A stretch of DNA of 64,000 nt from Plotosus lineatus (lineage: Eukaryota > Chordata > Actinopteri > Siluriformes > Plotosidae). Location: positions 51,485,001-51,549,000 of the forward strand of contig CM045731.1 of the NCBI GenBank assembly GCA_024760905.1, written 5' to 3'. This document shows positions 26,501-35,684 of this stretch, one piece after another. The notes beneath the pieces were generated by a model that was not told the origin of the DNA, did not search any database, and saw only the letters and a list, made by a program, of their open reading frames with translations. Position 1 is the stretch's first letter. Each line of letters opens with the position of its first letter. Made by a program: the position numbers and the translations under genes.

Positions 26501-29500
26501 AATTGAAACGTCAATAAAAAAAAAAAAAAAAAAAAAAAAAGTTTACCGGATTACTGAATCTATTTCCATTCTATGCAACAGTATTCATTAAATTGGACAA
26601 GTGCGCTGGTAGTGTCATTCTGCTTAAAATTGTCTTTAAATTCTAGCAAGTGCTAAAATGAAACCGAAAAAGAGAGAGAGAAGTCGTCACACCATAATAT
26701 TTTGCTAGACTTTATAATCAGTACGGCGCTGTTGCAACAAACTCGGGCAACATAACATCTATTTCCACCCAGAGTTCATTTCTTATCGACATCTTAATCA
26801 ATGAAAGAAAAAAAATGAACCACTCCATGAAGTCTTCTCCAGCACACCCCAAAAACTTTCAACAGGTCAGGACTCTAGGGTGCCGGTTCTATTGATTCAT
26901 ACCAGGGTCATGGGGGAGGCTGGAGTACATCCCAGCCGACACTGGGTGAAGGTGGCTTACACCTTGAACAGCTCGCCAGACCATCGCATGACTCACATAT
27001 CACCATTTTGATTCACACTCACACCAAGGGGCAATTTAGAACCACCAATTATCCTAACATGTATATCTTGAGACTGTGGGAGGAAACATGAGTAGCCAGA
27101 TAAAATCCATACAGGCATGGGTGGTGGAACATGCAAACTACAATACAGAAATGACCGAGCCCGGGACTCGATCCATGATCCTTCATGCTGGAAAGTGGCG
27201 TGCTAACCACTACCACACTGTGCTACCACACCCAGCTTAGGATTTGCAGGAAATTCTTGTACAACACTTTTTTAAAATATCACATCATACATTGTGTCTA
27301 CATTACAAGTGCAGTGTCTGTTGGAGAATGCTTATCTGATTTACATAGCTTTTCCCTTTTCTGCTCCCTCAGAAAAATACCATCCCACCACTAAAGTAAA
27401 CAGGAAAACAAACATTTACCTCAATTTGCCGCGCAAAATAAACACAAACATAATTGGGCGTTTAAATACAGTCTTTGGTAGCTAGTACTGAAAACAGCCT
27501 TGACTACAGCACGATTGATCCCATTGTCTAAAATGTTATCGTGATAATTTACCTGCTGATGTACATATGACTGATTGTGCAGTTTCTCTTGGAGGAGTTC
27601 ACACAGTGTTCTGTTCTGCCTCTCCAAATCAAACACTCGCATTTTCAACTTTATGCACTCCTCACGAAGATCCTGAAACAAGCATGTGAGCACAAAACAC
27701 TGTACTTCTAAAAGCAAAGGATTGGAAATTTCAAATTAGCCAGTTACAAGAGTTTTATCTTCCATCATCATTTACATTTAGTGGATTTGGTTGCTGCCCT
27801 TATCCAGGGTGACTTACATCTTTATCTCATTTCCACAAAGAGGTAAGGGGTAAGGGCCTTTTCACAGGGGCCCAACAGTGGCAGGTGGTGGGGCTTGAAC
27901 TGCTGACCTTCTGATCACTAACCCAAAGCCTTCCCAATGAGACACCATTAGTCTTATCAGTTCATTTTGGCTGAAAACAAACATTTCCCAACAAAACCAC
28001 CCCACTTATCGGTGTAGTGTCTCTTATTGGCACATTTTACATCTTGTTTTAGTTCTGTGGGTGTTTGCAATATCAATCACAAGACCATATGATGCGACGA
28101 TCTTCCACATGCATGATAACAAGGCAGTGCACCACTGATGTTCACTAATATCATGGCGCCTGGTGCAAGGGTCATTGATACTTGTGCACGGGAGTAACAA
28201 AATGGTTTCCGAAAAGACATTAAGGCAGATTTAATTTAATTTCCAGGAGATAACACTGTATTTCATGTTTCTTTAATATACTGGAGATGTGAAGTTGCCC
28301 TTTAAATATATAGCCTTTAACATCATACAGTATACTAGTCCTCAAAAAATTAGCATATAGGGATAAAGTTCATTATTTTCTGTAATGTACCGATAAAAAT
28401 TAAACTTTCATATATTTTAGATTCATTGCACACCAACTGAAATATTTCAGGCCTTTTATTGTTTTAATATTCATCATTTTGGCAAAAAAGTAAAGAAAAT
28501 CCAAAAATCCCTATCTCAAAAAATTTGCATATTTCATCTGGCCAATAAAAAAAAAGTGTTTTTAATACAAAAAAAGTCAACCTTCAAATAATTATGTTCA
28601 GTTATGCACTCAATACTTGGTCGGGAATCCTTTTGCAGAAATGACTGCTTCAATGCGGCGTGGCATGGAGGCAATCAGCCTGTGGCACTGCTGAGGTGTT
28701 ATGGAGGCCCAGGATGCTTCGATAGCGGCCTTAAGCTCATCCACAGTGTTGGGTCTGGTGTCTCTCAACTTTCTCTTCACAATATCCCACAGATTCTCTA
28801 TGGACTTCAGGTCAGGAGACTTGGCAGGCCAATTGAGCACAGTAATACCATGGTCAGTAAACCATTTACCAGTGGTATTGGCACTGTGAGCAGGTGCCAG
28901 GTCGTGCTGAAAAATGAAAATCTTCATCTCCATAAAGCTTTTCAGCAGATGGAAACATGAAGTGCTCCAAAATCTCCTGATGCATTGACCCTGCCCTTGA
29001 TAAAACACAGTGGACCAACACCAGCAGCTGACATGGCACCCCAGACCATCACTGACTGTGGGTACTTGACACTGGACTTCAGGCATTTTGGCATTTCCTT
29101 CTCCCCAGTCTTCCTCCAGACTCTAGCACCTTGATTTCCGAATGACATGCAAAATTTGCTTTCATCCGAAAAAAGTACTTTGGACCACTGAGCAACAGTC
29201 CAGTGCTGCTTCTCTGTAGCCCAGGTCAGGCGCTTCTGCCGCTGTTTCTGGTTCAAAAGTGGCTTGACCTGGGGAATGCGGCACCTGTAGCCCAGTCCAC
29301 TGCTTCCACAGGTCCCCCAAGGTCTGGAATCGGCCCTTCTCCTCAATCTTCCTCAGGGTCCGGTCACCTCTTCTGGTTGTGCAGCGTTTTCTGCCACACT
29401 TTTTCCTTCCCACAGAAGTCCCACTGAGGTGCCTTGATACAGCACTCTGGGAACAGCCTATTCGCTCAGAGATTTCTTTTTGTGTCTTACCCTCTTGCTT

Positions 29501-30487
29501 GAGGGTGTCAATGATGGCCTTCTGGACAGCAGTCAGGTCGGCAGTCTTACCCATGACTGTGGTTTTGATTAATGAACCAGGCTGGGAGTTTTTAAAAGCC
29601 TCAGGAATCTTTTGCAGGTGTTTAGAGTTAATTCATTGATTGAGATGATTAGGTTAATAGCTCGTTTAGACTACCTTTTCATGATATGCTATTTTTTTGA
29701 GATAGGAATTTTGGATTTTCATGAGCTGTATGCCAAAATCATCAGTATTAAAACAATAAAAGACCTGAACTATTTCAATTGGTGTGCAATGAATCTAAAA
29801 TATATGAAAGTTTAATTTTTATCAGTACATTACGGAAAATAATGAACTTTATCACAATATGCTAATTTTTTGAGAAGGACTAGTACAAGCAGAACATTTA
29901 AATAAATTAAAAGTGTTAAGGAGTTACCTTTTGGTTGAGTAAGGCCTGGACGACATGATTGGCTACCTGTCAAATGTTACAAAAATGTTAAGGGAACACA
30001 AAGCTTAAGATTGCCATTTAAATATATTCACTGTATCTTCAGCTCAAGTTAAATAATATTGTATATCAAACTGATTTCATTAAAAAGAAATGCTATCAAA
30101 ATCTTGAAAGGATAAAACCTTGAGAGTATCTAAACCAAGGAATACTGGGAAATTAAAGATATTAAACAATCAACTGTGGACTCACTTCATCCAGGCATCT
30201 TTCGTAAGCTTCTCTCTGACTCTCGTTGGCGAGGGAAAGTGCCGAATTCTCAGCCTGGGCCAAAATAAAAGGTTCTCGTTATCCTGCATTGTTACCGGAC
30301 GGGTTACAAAAGATGGAGAATCGCTATCATGGTGAATTTGCAATGCGGAAGGGTGACTCACTTGAAGCTCTCGGACACGCTCCAGGAGCTCGCTGCTGCT
30401 CTCTTCCTCCAAATATGATTCCAGGTCACCTTCCTCTGACTCCAGGTCCTCCTCAAGCACTCGTTGTTGGGCCTCCTCGGACATCAT
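16218..30487 (-). CDS. nckap5l: nckap5l, NCK-associated protein 5-like (Cep169), ten coding exons
   Basis: In mammals this is a centrosomal and microtubule plus-end protein that stabilises microtubules and binds EB-family and CDK5RAP2 proteins. Coding exons in transcript order: 30487-30362, 30254-30186, 29966-29928, 27672-27553, 26497-26411, 26245-23226, 23056-22739, 20502-20209, 19667-19519, 16469-16218. All junctions are GT-AG and phases agree, except one extra base in exon 7. Expected product is about 1490 aa (human about 1330 aa from memory). Residues 32-118 form a heptad-rich coiled coil (ELLERVRELQ to LLQEKL). MDALSPFLKKKAHILEVLR follows near residue 166. An SxIP motif, SKIP, lies at about 547-550. 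Poly-proline segments lie near 759 and 974, and the block SGIANWFGLRKSKLPALNRK near 1031. The C-terminus is ETPESLSDSLYDSLSSCGSQG shortened here to SLSSCGSQG. The paralogue nckap5 shares several blocks, but KNWTFPN, FMQQLLNR-VDGK and the short N-terminus fit nckap5l better. Family identification is by recall, not a database search. Confidence 0.9.
17275..17608 (-). mobile_element. tRNA-derived SINE in the last nckap5l intron
   Basis: On the minus strand: TGGAATAGTGGTTAGCACAT, GGGTTCGATTCCCACC, GAGTTTGCATGTTCTCC, then the terminal CTAATTAGGATTAAGCAG. It lies directly next to the pogo element at 17627. Confidence 0.85.
17627..18703 (+). mobile_element. Pogo-type DNA element in the last nckap5l intron
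   Basis: Inverted repeats CAGACACTCCCTGACTTACG and GTAAGTTGGGGAGCGTCTG with TA flanks. From the ATG at 17914 it encodes MVGQKRKPTSDSGNQKKRQA. After the hAT MITE comes KKINAGEKHVNVARFF, then a TGA, then TIGTIYKQKDRITENVKG, a decayed N-terminal HTH. No catalytic domain remains. Confidence 0.85.
18004..18271. mobile_element. hAT-type MITE inside the pogo element
   Basis: Ends AGTGCTGTAGTGGTTAC and GACCACTACAGCACTGG. The flanks TTATTATC (17996-18003) and CTATTATC (18272-18279) are an 8-bp duplication with one difference. Removing it restores the HTH frame of the surrounding pogo transposase remnant. Confidence 0.85.
18905..19435. repeat. Degenerate AT-rich minisatellite in an nckap5l intron
   Basis: Over 500 bp built from variants of ATAGTATAGTACCATAT and TCGCATCATAT, for example GTATAGTACTGCTTCGCATT and TATAGTGCATCATATATTAT. 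No fixed unit length is obvious. It ends 84 nt from exon 9. Confidence 0.8.
19519..19667 (-). CDS. nckap5l: nckap5l coding exon 9
   Basis: 149 nt between CATTTAAAG|GAG and AGG|GTGAGT. Incoming phase gives GADICVGPVRSGSTKNWTFP, and KNWTFPN is the mammalian signature. The exon closes with KSSFRR in phase 0. Confidence 0.85.
19861..19913. repeat. (CA)n microsatellite, intronic
   Basis: About 26 uninterrupted CA units in the intron between exons 8 and 9. Confidence 0.97.
20209..20502 (-). CDS. nckap5l: nckap5l coding exon 8
   Basis: 294 nt from TTAATAACAG|GC to GAAG|GTATGG. It encodes TLDSGIGTFPLPDY, a hallmark segment shared by NCKAP5L and NCKAP5, and later AWTLERELSSLEE, corresponding to the recalled mammalian AHTLEREVPG. 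A (TG)n tract in transcript sense lies 12 nt upstream of the acceptor. Confidence 0.9.
20514..20557 (-). repeat. (TG)n tract next to the exon 8 acceptor
   Basis: About 21 TG units in transcript sense, ending 12 nt before the AG acceptor of exon 8 and separated from it only by TTTTAATAACAG. It occupies the place of the polypyrimidine tract and could influence splicing. Confidence 0.9.
20558..22738. other. nckap5l intron between exons 7 and 8
   Basis: Apart from microsatellites and short A/T runs no element was recognised. The 103-codon plus-strand ORF at 21735-22046 has no recognisable motif. Confidence 0.6.
22200..22268. repeat. (CA)n microsatellite, intronic
   Basis: CA array with a CAGACAGA interruption in the intron between exons 7 and 8. 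Confidence 0.95.
22739..23056 (-). CDS. nckap5l: nckap5l coding exon 7, with apparent one-base frameshift
   Basis: The acceptor ATAAAAG|G joins the previous CG to give R-VDGKDTGG, matching the recalled mammalian NRVDGKE. The first frame runs to a TAA at about 22886. Coding character then resumes in another frame (YTPVDRSLNSINHAAFSD to IHHEHFA) and ends at GCAG|GTAGG, which fits the phase of the next exon. The exon is 318 nt. Given its flanking phases it should be 3n (315 or 318-1=317 with phases counted), and it is one base too long. Removing one G from either GGG (22893-22895 or 22903-22905) restores one open frame. This is either an assembly error, a polymorphism or a real lesion. Confidence 0.8.
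23226..26245 (-). CDS. nckap5l: nckap5l large central exon (exon 6)
   Basis: 3020 nt (1006 codons plus 2 nt) read openly from the acceptor TTCTAAAG|GGA to the donor CG|GTATGT. It begins GNGECAQTC, followed by MDALSPFLKKKAHILEVLR. A cysteine-rich stretch follows (12 Cys in about 80 residues, roughly 25848-26075). The SxIP-type motif SKIP is at 25037-25048, and RLAALGKL lies near 24325. Proline-rich segments occur at 24380-24410 and 23733-23765 (PPPPPKPTEL). IEQKVMKGIEENMLKLQEQ comes next, then the conserved NWFGLRKSKLPALNRK, a MEKAEGLHKALEEER helix and SFMQQLLNR at the end. Long exons of this kind are typical of the family. Much of the middle is Ser/Pro-rich and probably disordered. Confidence 0.93.
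26411..26497 (-). CDS. nckap5l: nckap5l coding exon 5
   Basis: 29 codons (TGSCLEHISELQ to NAQSK) between CAATTCAG|ACT and AAG|GTAAAA, phase 0 on both sides. It keeps the reading frame between the coiled-coil exon and the large exon. The sequence is poorly conserved against mammals, so the exon rests on splice sites, open frame and phase. A poly-A run at 26516-26540 lies just outside it. Confidence 0.7.
26875..27232 (-). mobile_element. tRNA-derived SINE in an nckap5l intron
   Basis: The minus-strand head GTGGTAGTGGTTAGCACGCC and GGGCTCGGTCATTTCTG, the middle GGTTCTAAATTGCCCCTTGG and the distal TGGGATGTACTCCAGCC are recognisable but diverged. Confidence 0.8.
27553..27672 (-). CDS. nckap5l: nckap5l coding exon 4
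   Basis: 40 codons starting DLREECIKLKMRVFDLERQN and ending in SYVHQQ. The acceptor is TGTTTCAG|GAT and the donor CAG|GTAAAT, phase 0. This is the end of the conserved coiled coil. The C-terminal part diverges from mammals. Confidence 0.9.
27790..27958 (-). mobile_element. Old tRNA-like SINE remnant
   Basis: The minus strand reads TTGGGTTAGTGATCAGAAGG and CAGTTCAAGCCCCACCACCT, a degenerate B box, and then TAAGTCACCCTGGATAAGGG. This resembles a common diverged fish SINE. Family not named. Confidence 0.55.
28335..29883 (-). mobile_element. Tc1/mariner transposon, nearly full length, in an nckap5l intron
   Basis: It is flanked by TA target duplications (28333-28334 and 29884-29885). The terminal inverted repeats are about 200 bp (28335-28534 and 29683-29883). 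Each arm has an outer and an inner direct repeat with core CTCAAAAAATTAGCATAT (28341-28358 and 28515-28532 on the left, mirrored on the right). This IR/DR layout is found in many fish Tc1-like elements. The arms remain highly similar, so the insertion is not ancient. It carries a broken transposase gene. Confidence 0.93.
28610..29554 (-). pseudogene. Tc1-type transposase, frameshifted
   Basis: Three overlapping frames (29554-29162, 29346-28942, 29086-28610) together cover a roughly 315-residue transposase. The N-terminal paired-like HTH reads MGKTADLTAVQKAIIDTLKQ with CSQSAVSRHLSG. The catalytic triad context is still visible: FSDESKF (first D), QHDLAPAHSA (second D) and SPDLKSIENLWDI (E). 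At least two frameshifts separate these blocks, so no full transposase can be made. Confidence 0.9.
29928..29966 (-). CDS. nckap5l: nckap5l coding exon 3 (39-nt microexon-sized)
   Basis: 13 codons, VANHVVQALLNQK, bounded by ttgacag|GTA and AAG|GTAAC. It is identical in sense to the recalled mammalian segment. It is too short to appear as a stand-alone ORF, and it starts 45 nt from the right end of the Tc1 insertion in the next intron. Confidence 0.9.
30186..30254 (-). CDS. nckap5l: nckap5l coding exon 2
   Basis: 23 codons, phase 0 at both ends. The acceptor is TTGGCCCAG|GCT and the donor GAA|GTGAGT. It encodes AENSALSLANES followed by QREAYERCLDE, which closely matches the recalled mammalian NCKAP5L and NCKAP5 coiled coil. 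Confidence 0.9.
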
Positions 30488-30493
30488 ATTTAC
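30362..30493 (-). CDS. nckap5l: nckap5l first coding exon (with 6 nt of 5' UTR)
   Basis: The exon opens after a minus-strand acceptor CCCTTGCAG, so at least one non-coding 5' exon must lie at higher coordinates. Two adjacent ATGs occur, 30487-30485 and 30484-30482 (MMSEE). The second matches the recalled mammalian start MSE, so either could be used. The exon encodes a very acidic 42-residue segment ending ELLERVRELQ, the start of the coiled coil. The donor is CAA|GTGAGT, phase 0. The next intron is only 107 nt. Confidence 0.85.
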
Positions 30494-31291
30494 CTGCAAG
30501 GGAAAACGTGAGGAGCGGAATTAAACAGCTGGATCTAGTAGTGAAGGTCAAAATGGCAACCTTATTGTGAAACGATCTCATTGTCTCAGTCTGTGTAAGG
30601 AGTTGGCAGTCGAGTTTGGGCAGTAAATGAAAGCTACAGTGGGTTCTTTTGTTAGTGTGTACACGCTACGAGTGAAAAGGTATTAAGTGCTGTAAATAAA
30701 GGAAAGTCATGGTGTTGGATTTGTGCAAAACTCGTATGTAAGAAGTGAGGGCTTTGGGGCAGTTGGGATTTCAGTGGGACTAATGGACCAGCTTTAGCTA
30801 CAGCTTTATAATAATAAAGGAGATTAAACAGAAAGAAGAGCTCTAATCACACCGCTGGATCGCATTCATGTCACCACCCCCTGACTCCAGCTTAACTTGC
30901 ATTAGTGGCCCTGAAACAGAAGCCTGTTTTTCATGGCCTATTTACTCCTCTGAAACAAGGACCTCTCTTGACAGCTTCTTGTTTTCTACCAAAATGGACC
31001 AGGTCACTAGCAAGACTGCCATCGTCCTTTGTAACAAAGGAATTAAAGCCACTGAAATTATTTGACCTTCTCATACCCTACAAAATTGCTAAAGTCAGAG
31101 TCCACTCTTTGCTGTTAGTGCATTACCAGAGCCTTGACCTTCACTCGTCACTTGGGATTCTATTAGCATATGAGCTATCCTGTTGCAAAACTCAATCTGA
31201 AAAATCGACTGGCATGTTCATTCCAGTCATTCATAATTGATGCTTTTAATGTTTTCAAAAGTGACACATTCGGTCTCAGGGAAAGCCAGCT
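30494..31291. other. Upstream nckap5l intron, nothing recognised
   Basis: Because coding exon 1 is preceded by an acceptor, this should be intron in the 5' UTR. The upstream non-coding exon and promoter were not found. Confidence 0.5.
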
Positions 31292-31515
31292 TAGATGGCA
31301 GCACGGTGTTGTAGTTGTTAGCACATCCGACTCACAGGAAGAAGCTCATGGGTTTGAGTCCCGGGCTCAGTGAGGATGTTTCTGTTTGGAGCCTGCATGT
31401 TCTCCAAGTCTCCCCTGGGGACCCAGCTTTTCTCTGACAGCCAAAAAGACACATACACATTATGCTAATTGGCTGTTCCAAATTGCTCCTAGGATTAAAT
31501 GGTTTGATAAATGAG
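31292..31515 (+). mobile_element. tRNA-derived SINE, 3'-shortened
   Basis: GCAGCACGGTGTTGTAGTTG, TTAGCACATCCGACTCAC, GAGCCTGCATGTTCTCC and TAATTGGCTGTTCCAAATTG, ending in GATAAATGAGTGAGTGAGG. Confidence 0.75.
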
Positions 31516-31591
31516 TGAGTGAGGTAGTGCCTTTTGGAGAAACCTGGGTTATAGAATGAAGAACACTGGATATTGTTTGAAAAGGGGATTG

Positions 31592-31665
31592 GCGGACCGG
31601 TGGCGTGGGCAGCACATCTGGCTCACAGCAAGAAGGTCATGGGTTTGATTCTTGATCAACAATCC
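31592..31665 (+). mobile_element. SINE head fragment
   Basis: GGTGGCGTGGGCAGCACATC and CAGCAAGAAGGTCATGGGTT. Only the tRNA-like head is present. Confidence 0.55.
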
Positions 31666-31815
31666 TCATGGCTAAGGGGGTAATGGATGCATACAACAGA
31701 ACTCTCCACTGCTACCTCTGCTATGTTGTATCCATAAATCTCTTTGTGAATGAGTTAGATCAATGATCCCCGAATCTTATTCTGACCTCCACATTCACAC
31801 AAGAGTGTAATCAAA

Positions 31816-31865
31816 GACTAATGTGTATGGACTGCTGGACCCACGCAAGCACAAGAACAACTGGA

Positions 31866-31913
<48 letters not shown>

Positions 31914-31985
31914 GAAAGAATGTCAAACCCAGGACCTGCATGCTGTGAGGCGGAAGTGATAACCACTATACTACCGTGCAGTCCT
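31816..31985 (-). mobile_element. tRNA-derived SINE fragment with internal CA repeat
   Basis: The minus-strand head GGTAGTATAGTGGTTATCAC and CATGCAGGTCCTGGGTTTGA is followed by (TG)n in place of part of the body (31868-31911). Confidence 0.7.
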
Positions 31986-32203
31986 GACACACAGCACCAG
32001 TAGTGTATTTCAGATAATAAAATGGAGCGTGGCTGCCTCACTGATTTCGGGTTGCTGTCTGTGCAGAGTTTCAAATCTTCTCCACAAATGGTCCTGTGGT
32101 TTTCCTTTATGTTCTCTGGATTCCTCACAGCTCATTGCAAAAAAATAAAATAAAAAAAAACAAAACATGCCAGAAGGAGGATGTGTGACTAAATTGCCCC
32201 AAG

Positions 32204-32204
<1 letters not shown>

Positions 32205-32240
<36 letters not shown>
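32205..32240. repeat. (GT)n microsatellite
   Basis: About 18 units, embedded in a SINE-like fragment. Confidence 0.95.
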
Positions 32241-32242
<2 letters not shown>

Positions 32243-32915
32243 GAAGTCAGTTGGCATCTGAATCGCTAAAATGTACCTCGTAAACAGAAACAAGCTCATT
32301 AATAAAATGAAAATGCGTCGACAATAAGCTGAATTACTAGTTTGGAATGTTGGCCGTTATTACATGATACCTTCAAGAAATAAACGTTGAAGTGTGCTGG
32401 ACGCATCATGTACCGATAGGTATTAAGTGGTGTGTACAGTTGGATTTCAGTAAGAGGTCTGTAGAGTGCACAGCTTTTCTTTCCAAAACTTCTCTTAAGA
32501 AGTAATAGAATCAGGTTTATCAGACCAGCTGGAACAACACTATGGCACTTTTTAGTGGTCATCCATTTAAAAAGCTGTGCAAACATTACACATAACGACA
32601 AAAACTATATATAGCACCAAGCTGAAAAAACACCCAAACCTGATTTTTTTTTTTTTTTTGCATTGGCAGACTGAAAGCTCGTGTCTGCTTTGTGTCTGCG
32701 TTTGACCGACAGCCAAAAAATGCCTTCACTACAGAGAACAGTTAAAGTACAGATATACACCAGGTATTAAGTCCGCACATAATCCATGCTGGGAATATGG
32801 TACAAACACTGAATGTGAATCAAACAATCATCTTTGTATCAATTAAACACAAGCGTTATGTAGATATCACTGTATACTGGATGTTATATTAGGAGATAAA
32901 GATCTTATTATTGTA

Positions 32916-33145
32916 GGGCAGTGGTAGCCTAGTGGTAAAGGGCGCTGGATCGCTGATCCTAAGGTTGGGGGTTCAAGTCCCACTCTCCACAAGGTTGTCA
33001 CTGTCCCCCCAGTGCAACTAACTGGGTTATCAAAGGCCGGTCATGTCTCTCACTGTTCATGGTGTGAGGCATGTAAAAGAACCATTGCTGACTTTCGACA
33101 AGAGTAGGCAGCAAAGCTGTTAGCATGTTTCTGCCCTGCGATGTC
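32916..33145 (+). mobile_element. tRNA-Glu/RTE-type SINE, 3' tail replaced
   Basis: A good head (GTGGTAGCCTAGTGGTAAAG, with GGGGGTTCAAGTCCC) and body to GCATGTTTCTGCCC. The usual LINE-like 3' tail is absent. Sequence continues with a different SINE tail at 33145-33245 ending CTAATTAGGATTAAGCGG, so this is a chimera or an adjacent insertion. Confidence 0.8.
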
Positions 33146-33451
33146 CTGGTGAGCTGTACAGGGATGTACTCTGCCCTCGGGCAGCGCTGGGATGGGTGCC
33201 AGCCTCCTCACGACCCTAATTAGGATTAAGCGGTTACAGAAAATGAACTGATGATGTTGTTGTTATTGACGTTGGTTCTCCCAATCTGAAACAATTTGCT
33301 TATACCAAATATCAGCATGTGTTCTGAGCTTGTCTGAGATTGGAGATTTTCCAAAAACTCCTGAGCATCAATAAACCGTAATACACACACACACAACTCT
33401 GCAGTCAGGCATCACAAGTTATATATATTCTAAGTGCAAATATGAGCATAG

Positions 33452-33665
33452 GCAGCATGGGGACATAGTGATTAGTTTCTTCAAGTAGTCTAATGATATA
33501 CCCCTAAAGTTGATACCCCTAAATGGCTGTTCCAAATTGTCCCTAGGTGTGAGTGTAAGGAATGGTTGCGAATGTTGCTCAGTGATGGAGTAATGAGTCG
33601 CTCACCTAGAGTTGGGTGAGGTAGATTCCAGCCACACTGCAATCCTAGTAAACCAGACCCAAATA
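33452..33665 (+). mobile_element. Degenerate SINE fragment
   Basis: GGCAGCATGGGGACATAGTG resembles the head. AATGGCTGTTCCAAATTGTC and GTGTGAGTGTAAGGAATGG are the family middle, and TTCCAGCCACACTGCAATCC the distal part. It abuts the MITE at 33666. Confidence 0.55.
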
Positions 33666-34798
33666 CAGTGGTACCTCACCTCACGATAGTACCAGCAAAC
33701 GAAAAGTCCAGGTTACGAAAAACATTTTCCAAACTTTTTTGCCTCTGTATACAAAACTAGTTCTCCTTATGAAACGCGCCAAACGTGCCATTCAAACATT
33801 AAAACGCACAATTCAAACAATGCATGAGCTGCTCTCCCATTGACTATCTTCCAACATCCTGCCCCGCTGGCCTCTTATTGGCTAGGAGGCATGACGCAGC
33901 TCCCTCCCATTGGCTATCTCCCAACATCCGGCTAGGAGGGATGACTCACCTCCCTCCCATTGGCTATTATGGAGCACCCATAATGCTTCTCGTTTAAAGG
34001 ACAGAGTTACTGTTGTGCTCGAGTGTGCTCATTGCAACTTTATCTTTTGGCTTAAGCTTTTAACCTTACATAAACATTTGTAAGATTATAACTCTGCTAA
34101 GAAGACATGGTCAACACACGCGCGCATGCACATACACACACACACACACACGTGCGCGTGTGATTCTCAGTGTGAGTGAAAAGAAAAAGTGGGCTCGTGG
34201 AATGCGGTTGAGTGATATCGCAAAGGAATATGGCCAAACCCATCTACCATCAGTATGATATTGAAGCAGAAGGAGGCCTTAAAAGGTATGTTTTTATAAT
34301 TTTTAAAGGGTTTAGGGAGTAGTTTTGGGGGCCTTGGAACAAATCACACGTTCCACATGTAAAATGCGGTTCAACTTATGAAAAATCCAGGTTCTGAAAA
34401 AGGCTCTAGAATGGATTAATTTCGTAAGGTGAGGTACCACTGCCTGTCTTCCTTTCGGCTTTTTCCCTTTTACTCGGGAGTCGCCACAGCAAATCATCTG
34501 ATTCGCACGTTTGATTTGGCAGAGGTTTTTACGTCGGATGCCCTACCTGTCACAACCCTTTTAGCAAGGGACAGAAACACATTGACGACTTTGCAGCCTA
34601 CTCTTTACGAAAGTCAGCAATGGTTCTTTTACATGCCTCTCACCATAGACAGTGAGAGACATGGCGCGCCTTTGATAACCCAGTTAGCTGCACTGGGGGA
34701 CAGTGACAACCCCGTGGGGACTCGGACCCCCAACCTTAGGATCAGCGATTCTGCGCCCTATCCACTAGACTACCACTGCCCCAAGGTGAGGTACCACT
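33666..34798. mobile_element. Tigger-like MITE (CAGTGGTACCTCACC family), split by a SINE
   Basis: The left end is CAGTGGTACCTCACCTCACG and the right end AAGGTGAGGTACCACTATA. The internal segment 34200-34285 retains a trace of an HTH (LSDIAKEYG in frame), suggesting descent from a pogo-type transposase. A SINE at 34442-34782 duplicated 16 bp of the right inverted repeat. Confidence 0.8.
34442..34782 (-). mobile_element. tRNA-Glu/RTE-type SINE, full length
   Basis: Inserted in the right inverted repeat of the Tigger-like MITE, with a perfect 16-bp duplication AAGGTGAGGTACCACT (34426-34441 and 34783-34798). Same internal order as the copy at 7748-8089. Confidence 0.93.
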
Positions 34799-34809
34799 AT
34801 ACTGTTTAA

Positions 34810-35684
34810 ATATATCACAGGAGCCCTGTTTTTTTTGTCAAGTGCTCCAACTTGATTCTTCCTCACCCCTCATATACATTCAAGCACTGACTTGTTATTT
34901 TGAGGTGAATGATGTTACATTAGCTGTTTGAGGTCTTGGGCTTTCCCAATTCTGTGGCATTGTGGATGTCTAATGAATTTTATGCATTAGGGTTTTTGTA
35001 TGTTTGTTTCATGCATCCTGAGCAGATCTCCTGGCTGTCAGACTACACAGGAAGTGAATCATATCTTCAGAAGTTTATCTCAGATGCCACGTGTAAGACT
35101 GCCAAGACTTGCTCATCTTTTCTTTTGATTTATGAATCACTGTTGAGAAATGACAAATTAATGTTTGACTAAGTCAAACCCATTGAGGCACAAGCTAAAT
35201 AGTCTAATTTTGAGTTTCGGTTGAGGGACAATTCTACATACAGCAATTTGTTAAATTTATTTTTAATTAGAGAACTTTCTGAAGCTTTTTCAATACATGT
35301 CCAATGTAGTGATTAAGATATTTTTCTTTAAAAAAAAAAAAAAGAGGTTTCGGAAGAAGATCTGAGGAGTTCCACATGCAGCACAGCTGAATACAAAACT
35401 ACCAACTGACGCATAAAATCAGTTCCAGAAATGTTGTTAACCACTGAAATACCACAACGGCTGGCTTTTAATGTGTACAATAGTTCATTGTGGCTATAAA
35501 AGCCCCACCCTTCACTTAGATACTTAACAAAAGAACCATGACCAAGGCACACATGGATATTTTTGAAAATGTAGTTTTTCCCCCACTCTGCTTTCAAAAC
35601 TTGCAGATCGGCGCTTTCCAAATCGATTTGGTAGGTAACATCATAAACATGACGACCAATACTGCTGATTAAGCTATTATGGTC
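34810..35684. other. Non-coding sequence, nothing recognised
   Basis: Short ORFs only, on both strands. A poly-A run at 35330-35343 may mark an old retroposed tail. Confidence 0.5.

Noticed and set aside
16218..30487. Assignment to the paralogue nckap5
   Set aside because: The coiled-coil and TLDSGIGTFP segments are shared. However, the short N-terminus starting just before the coiled coil, VDGK after FMQQLLNR, KNWTFPN and the overall size fit nckap5l better. A database search or synteny would settle it.
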